Of a stretch of DNA of 64,000 nt, positions 61,701 through 64,000 are shown one piece after another (the stretch's first letter is position 1; each line of letters opens with the position of its first letter). This stretch comes from Ectocarpus siliculosus. Taxonomy: Eukaryota; Sar; Phaeophyceae; Ectocarpales; Ectocarpaceae. Both the position numbers and the translations under genes were made by a program. Location: assembly GCA_000310025.1 (NCBI GenBank), contig FN649750.1, positions 4,195,246 to 4,259,245 of the forward strand, written 5' to 3'. Under the pieces are notes generated by a model. That model was not told where the DNA came from and did not search any database. It saw only the letters and a program-made list of their open reading frames with translations.

Positions 61701-64000
61701 GGACTGGACCTACGCAGGGAACGTGACGTGCGTGGCCGAAGAATCGTCCTGCACATCGCAGCGAGATTTGAGCGACCTCATACAGAGGGGTGACGCGATA
61801 GTCATCGCCGGGGAGACGCACGTGGTGGACCCAGACGTCACCGAGGCGTTTGACTCTACCTCGCTTCCGCTGGCTTCCCCCTTCCTGGGAGAGTCGGGCC
61901 TTTACGAAGTCTTTAAGGTCGGTGACAACACGGGTAACTACACAGTTACCTACACCCCGCTCGTTAGAGGTGACTACTCCGTGACGGTCAAGAAACCCGC
62001 CATTTGGGAAACGCAGCTGGTGCAGACAGTGGTAGAGGAAACGGGTGATGACCTGGCTGGCACGTTTACGTTGGCATACGAAGGCGAGATCACCGTCCCC
62101 ATCGCCTACGACGCCATCGGGAGTGACGTGGCGTCCGCCCTGGGCAACCTGTCCGCCCTAGCCGACGCCAACGTGACCGCCGAGACGTCAAACTGCTCCA
62201 CGCCTGAGGTAACCTGCGCTTGGCTAGTGACGTTTGTCGGTCTGTATGGTGACGTACCGCTGCTAGAGGCCGACGTGGAAGTGCTCGAGGGAAACGCTGC
62301 GAGCGTGGCCATCGCGGAGGAGATCAAGGGGCAAGCTGCCCTGGACATCGGTGGCTCACCCGTGACAATGTCTGTCGTTCCGAACGATGCTAGTGCCGGT
62401 CAAACGACCGCGTGGGGCCGGGGACTCTACGAGGCGACCGCAGGAGAAACAGCCACCCTCACGGTGCAGGCGCGGGATGCGTACCAGAACAACAGGCTCG
62501 ACAGCCAGAACGATTCCGTGTTCCTTGCGCTGGCCTTCGCGCCGGACGCTGATCCCGCCGACGTTCCTCCGGTGCACGGCACCGTCATCCCGCTAGGCGA
62601 CGGAACCTACAACGTATCCTACACTCCGACGTTTGCCGATACATACGTCCTGGCGGTCCTCATGTCTACCGCCGTAGAAACGCAGCAGTTTTCGTTCGTG
62701 TTCGATTCGGACGCAGAAGCGTCTGGGCGTTTCACCCTGAGGACGGGGGACGGAGCCCAGCAGACAGAAGCACTTTCGTACGATGCAACCGCTGACATGG
62801 TGGCGTCGGCCCTGTCTGCTGTGACCGGCATCGGACCGGTACAAGTTACACGAGAGGTTACATCGGTGACGTCAGGAGCGGCCAGCTGGTCGTACACGGT
62901 GGCTTTCATGTCTGTTGTGGGAGACGTCGAACAGCTCACCGTTGGCTCTGAGGACCTAGTAGGCCTATCGGAGCCCCCTTCTGTCACCACCGTCACGGAG
63001 GGAGAGGCTGAGCACATTAAGACGGCAGAGGCCTCCCTTCTCCCCGAGATCCAGGTGGTGCGGGTGAGCTCGCCCTCCATGTTCAACACCACTCTTCTAG
63101 CTGACGACGGTTTCACGCTGTCATTCAAGGGGCACACCACTGCCGCCCTTGCCGTCAACTCGTCCGCCGAAGAGCTGGAAACTGCGCTCGAGGAGCTGAC
63201 CACCGTCGGTGGCGTCAGTGTCTCAAGACAGGACGTGGCGGGAGCGTCTCTGTACGGCTTCGAGTACGCGGTCGAGTTCGAGCCTTGGGGAGCTCACGAC
63301 CTCGAGCACTACCTCAACTACGGGGACATGCCTGCCATGGTGATCCAGCCCTCGTTCAGGATGGCACTGCACAACGTCACGGCGAGAGTGTACTCCGGCG
63401 GAACCCCTAGCGCCGACGCCGCTATCACTCAAGACGGCGCCTCTCCCTTCGTTCCGGTAGTGTCTCCGGGCGTCGTGTCGTGGGAGGCGTCTACTCCTGT
63501 AGACGAGGACGGCGTGGTGGACAAGGACGGGTTGAGCTCGGCCTACTACGAGGCGCCCACGTCGTTCCAGATCGAGAGCCGCGACAGCTTCGGCAACCGC
63601 GTGTTCGACGGCCCCGTGAAGGAGGTCCAGATTATCGAGGTTTCCACCACCTTGGGCGGCGTGTTGGCCGGGTCTTTTGAGGTGTCCTACCAAGGCCACA
63701 GCGTCGGACTAGACGCCGGCGCAAGCCTGGCTGAAGTGGAAGCCGCGATCGAGGGACTGTCAAGTGTGGGTGCAGTGACTGTGTCAACCGCGTCCGTTGT
63801 CAACTCAACAGCTTTCGGCGCCAGAACTGGGAGTGTTATCGCTGGCTCCCCGTACGTGACGCCATCTGCCGACGTGTCTTCGATACTATCGGAAGGGGAC
63901 TGGCTCCGGTTGTGCGACGTCAACGACGGGCTCGTGTACGCCGTGAGGAGCGTCGATGCATCGTACCCCTACACCATCACCCTCGACTCCCCTTACGGTG
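21967..64000 (+). CDS. giant secreted mosaic protein with fibronectin III, PA14, filamin-type and novel repeat units (3' partial)
   Basis: About 66 exons and 15.3 kb of coding sequence (about 5,100 codons) are in the window; the frame is still open at base 64000. I chose ATG 21967 because it gives a classic secretion start (basic RRRRR, hydrophobic GLLAIPVLATATAAVLALG, then VPEAPARV opening the first fibronectin III domain). Almost every exon joins the next in matching phase between a GTAAG/GTGAG-like donor and a pyrimidine-AG acceptor. The order is signal peptide, FN3, ten or more repeat units, FN3, more units, an FN3 group, more units, PA14, filamin-type repeats with an inserted block of units, filamin repeat, PA14, then filamin repeats and units in one long exon. 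NxS/T sequons are dense (more than 25 in the first half), which fits a secreted glycoprotein. It has no catalytic motif. It is probably a cell-surface or extracellular-matrix adhesion protein; the ligand is unknown. The separate entries below give exon coordinates. Confidence 0.85.
23098..23330. repeat. foldback element 1 (inverted repeat)
   Basis: The left arm reads CAGATCGAATCGG, CTCCAAGCCCCATTC and GAGTGGCCCCTCTCCGGAAA. The right arm is its reverse complement with changes (CGTTTCCGGAG, GGGCCACT, GAATGGGGCTTGGAGGAG, TTTGTCGGCCG). The hinge is near 23211. A tail at 23351-23405 (CGGCCAAAATTGTACTCCAT and ACAACTCTACAGTGTTC) is repeated after element 2. Confidence 0.75.
23402..23772. repeat. foldback element 2 (inverted repeat) with shared tail
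   Basis: A second copy of the same family. The left arm is at 23402-23515 (CTTCAGATCGAATCTG, GAGTGGCCCCCCTCCG), the loop at about 23516-23589, and the right arm at 23590-23703 (CGTTTCCGGAGAGGGGCCAC, GGTTCGATCTGAAG). The tail at 23717-23772 matches the tail after element 1 (CCGGCCAAAGCTTGTACTCC, ACAACTCTACAGTGTTC). Confidence 0.75.
23842..23941. other. assembly gap (100 N)
   Basis: Exactly 100 unknown bases, with C-runs at 23772-23790 and 23942-23961. The 50 bases after each C-run resemble each other closely (TGTCCACCCCTTTCCCC and TGTCCACCCTTTTCCCG). This suggests the same locus was read twice and the gap is artificial. It falls inside intron 2, so the coding model is not affected. Confidence 0.95.
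24150..30892 (+). other. giant gene exons 3-15: first array of ~100-residue units
   Basis: Exons 24150-24296, 24708-24902, 25040-25183 (donor AAC|GTGTCA weak), 25263-25394, 25667-25955, 26656-26687, 26894-26986, 27417-27609, 28377-28543, 28954-29058, 29438-29575, 29927-30100 and 30695-30892. Each unit has an EVQ/EIQ-I start, then GGxFxLxFxG (GGDFRLGFSGYTTSTISYDA), YDATAxE, ALExLxxVxxVxV, a YTWxVTF strand and a GDLPLL loop. Several copies are degenerate, for example 28377-28543, which has an unusually long loop with a cysteine. The smallest exon (32 bases, 26656-26687) encodes only GPDNQQGYVWT. Confidence 0.8.
31475..32791 (+). other. giant gene exons 16-18: unit end and second FN3 domain
   Basis: Exons 31475-31760, 31986-32136 and 32599-32791. 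Residues VAGLEEGVAYYFRVTASNYI then PPSNITLEAVDG, RVDFSPPSSTGGEEVD and SYRVEYSTSPFF are fibronectin III strands. The last exon ends VFEVQ at a GC donor (CAG|GCAAGT) instead of GT. Confidence 0.8.
33175..36924 (+). other. giant gene exons 19-24: second array of units
   Basis: Exons 33175-33447, 33868-33996, 34437-34574, 35161-35322, 35858-36217 and 36632-36924. Signatures include AGTFTLTFDGAETDSISFDA, GGTFKLTFNGHTTDIISY, LSGTFTLTLRGWETE, SIDFNAADTEMELALEALP, YSWYVTF and VEASLEALDEVGNVVV. Introns fall just before the ALEAL helix in several units. Exon 24 ends with the start of a new FN3 domain. Confidence 0.8.
37275..39677 (+). other. giant gene exons 25-29: group of FN3 domains
   Basis: Exons 37275-37598, 38054-38182, 38409-38493, 38801-39053 and 39478-39677. 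Strands include DITGLEAGTAIYARVSAHT, PPAAVRLVETSESSIAVEW, DGGADIAGYELWMG, SGRAYRFKVRAVN, WSAPMDNGGSEVLSYKVRF, EGELYTFYVQAVNAYG, VTLSWAAPVDTGKSPVTGY. This is about three consecutive fibronectin III domains with good core residues (W, DGG, Y-x-V, L-x-x-x-T-x-Y). Confidence 0.85.
40094..43616 (+). other. giant gene exons 30-36: third array of units with a partial FN3
   Basis: Exons 40094-40322, 40633-40856 (ends at a GC donor, GAG|GCAAGT), 41313-41526, 41761-41897, 42277-42573, 43049-43201 and 43505-43616. Units are marked by AGGTFTLRVMADALGGEID, GDFSLIYRGHETAALSYDA, VKRQLENLDTVGIVSVERN, WTVTF, GDLPML and SGNFSLSVSGGGMESVLI. Exons 33 and 34 (FTASGLVEDSLYAFKVVPLS) carry an FN3-like end. Confidence 0.8.
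43662..43719 (+). repeat. (GA)n microsatellite in an intron of the giant gene
   Basis: Pure GA run of about 29 units following a GA-rich stretch that starts near 43620; wholly intronic. Confidence 0.95.
44133..48525 (+). other. giant gene exons 37-44: unclassified segment and more units
   Basis: Exons 44133-44217 (tentative), 44257-44398, 44692-44785, 45365-45460, 45908-46183, 46798-46947, 47496-47642 and 48085-48525. Exons 37-39 encode SYPVGRTVTLNMKTSPTSII, GGDLFFTELYKIEEDGSIEW and FCLVFEWEKVTYTTGNGTGC, a segment unlike the units. Exon 37 cannot be joined to exon 38 in phase. The rest are units again (LKDALETIDVIGEVDVAY, LLGDLPLLEY, ALLEELSSVYDVSVSVV). The 441-base exon 44 holds nearly one and a half units in one exon (IKATLEALDTISTVSV, GGSFSVEFGGYTSGDLPYDA). 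Confidence 0.75.
48783..50489 (+). other. giant gene exons 45-48: first PA14 domain
   Basis: Exons 48783-49004, 49442-49616, 49808-49917 and 50292-50489. PA14 hallmarks appear in order: GLSATYWDN, VKFSWGTG, DYVSARWSGKLLAP, FTLYVKADDGARLYVDHELV, DAWEG, GTFHDIVLEYRENDGAASIQ, LMWSS. PA14 is a carbohydrate-binding beta-barrel in fungal adhesins and bacterial glycosidases. The DDGARLYVD core with adjacent aspartates is intact, so sugar binding is plausible. Exon 48 continues into the first filamin-type repeat (YNISVVPGAA, FVIQAK). Confidence 0.85.
51032..53649 (+). other. giant gene exons 49-53: filamin-type repeats
   Basis: Exons 51032-51193, 51550-51759, 52252-52403, 52805-53101 and 53503-53649. 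Each repeat shows the filamin/ABP280 pattern: AKDAWGNN or AKDTFGNNRLEGGD or SRDAFGNI, then DGAYSVSYVATKAGNYSLSV or DGTYLAVYTVPRAGTYSMRV. The third repeat has long cysteine-containing insertions (HTPSCTAEEVANSGDEG). Confidence 0.8.
52721..52756 (+). repeat. (TC)n microsatellite
   Basis: Eighteen TC units in the intron before exon 52; probably lengthens its polypyrimidine tract. Confidence 0.95.
53964..59649 (+). other. giant gene exons 54-63: units inserted within a filamin-type repeat
   Basis: Exons 53964-54174, 54658-54825, 55259-55435, 55834-55986, 56300-56686, 57091-57259, 57656-57891, 58480-58593, 58813-59124 and 59519-59649. The segment opens with SFRLYFAGDVSREVPNGASA and AEFQAALMGI, then PADIQASLEALLTIGTGNVE, GVYGDVPLLTPV, WGTFELGYGGETTSPLYADA and DDVKAALEDLSTVGGVSVTL, all unit signatures. 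The filamin strands resume only after it (SYLVEYTPVVAGKYYPVV in exon 64). Confidence 0.75.
59921..60796 (+). other. giant gene exons 64-65: filamin-type repeat and start of second PA14
   Basis: Exons 59921-60071 and 60449-60796. YLVEYTPVVAGKYYPVVTIA closes one filamin repeat; HSLEIRDRFGNLLDGHPTGG and SANFTPDIAGTYVMSNEF make another. The segment then runs into GPGGLLGTFFRTKDF, the first strand of a PA14 domain that continues in exon 66. Confidence 0.8.
60958..64000 (+). other. giant gene exon 66: >3-kb uninterrupted exon, second PA14, filamin repeats, units (open at window end)
   Basis: It follows the acceptor CTGCTTCGCAG and reads 1,014 codons without a stop. Rough residue order: PA14 (1-130; FSVKLEGFIMGPTDGTVSF, ADDLFRFTVDGVVVMD, less canonical than the first), a filamin-type repeat interrupted by a DLIQRGDAIVIAGE/SLPLASPF segment (about 135-350; ends GNYTVTYTPLVRGDYSVTV), a unit (355-440; LAGTFTLAYEGEITVPIAYD, GDVPLLEA), a filamin repeat (VQARDAYQNNRLDSQND, DGTYNVSYTPTFADTYVLAV, about 460-580), a unit (GRFTLRTGDGAQQTEALSYD, about 580-680), further units (FTLSFKGHTTAALAVNSS, AEELETALEELTTVGGVSV), a filamin start (SFQIESRDSFGNRVFDGPVK) and another unit (AGSFEVSYQGHSVGLDAGAS). 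Codon use is strongly GC-ending. Confidence 0.85.

Noticed and set aside
1-64000. CRISPR array or bacterial operons
   Set aside because: No regularly spaced repeats with spacers, no ribosome binding sites, and clear spliceosomal introns throughout.

Overview
This is nuclear DNA from an intron-rich eukaryote, most likely a brown alga (Ectocarpus-like stramenopile). The signs are GT-AG introns in every convincing gene, exons of mostly 90-400 bases split by introns of 150-1,100 bases, near-balanced GC, abundant CAG/CTG, GA and CT microsatellites, an assembly gap, and a giant secreted PA14/fibronectin III/filamin mosaic protein of a kind I associate with brown algae and other heterokonts. The taxon is inference; nothing here is a direct taxonomic marker.

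Left part (1 to about 17.9 kb): sparse genes in repeat-rich DNA. A minus-strand gene with a polyglutamine exon sits at the left edge (284-559). A multi-exon minus-strand gene of unknown function occupies about 4.9-8.8 kb. Between 8.8 and 11.8 kb lies a tandem pair of diverged 1-kb repeats framed by GCGAT-rich inverted motifs. Short candidate exons follow at 11.9-12.2 kb (plus), 12.8-12.9 kb (minus) and 14.3-14.6 kb (minus), none of which I can name. Dispersed repeats and low-complexity tracts fill the rest.

Middle part (17.98-21.46 kb, minus): I assembled a five-exon gene of about 358 codons for a family GT31 (beta-1,3-galactosyltransferase-like) enzyme, a type II membrane protein with a polyglutamine stem and a KTDGD variant of the metal-binding motif. 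Its start lies about 500 bases from the start of the next gene, in divergent orientation.

Right part (21.97 kb to beyond 64 kb, plus): one giant gene, about 66 exons and 5,100 codons in the window, still open at the right edge. It has a signal peptide or anchor, then fibronectin III domains, many copies of a repeating unit of about 100 residues, two PA14 domains and filamin-type immunoglobulin repeats, with many N-glycosylation sequons. Most splice phases agree from exon to exon, which is the main support for the model. The last visible exon is more than 3 kb long, unlike the 65 short exons before it. The product is probably a very large secreted or surface adhesion/matrix protein; its ligand is unknown. 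The neighbouring Golgi-type glycosyltransferase may be coincidental.
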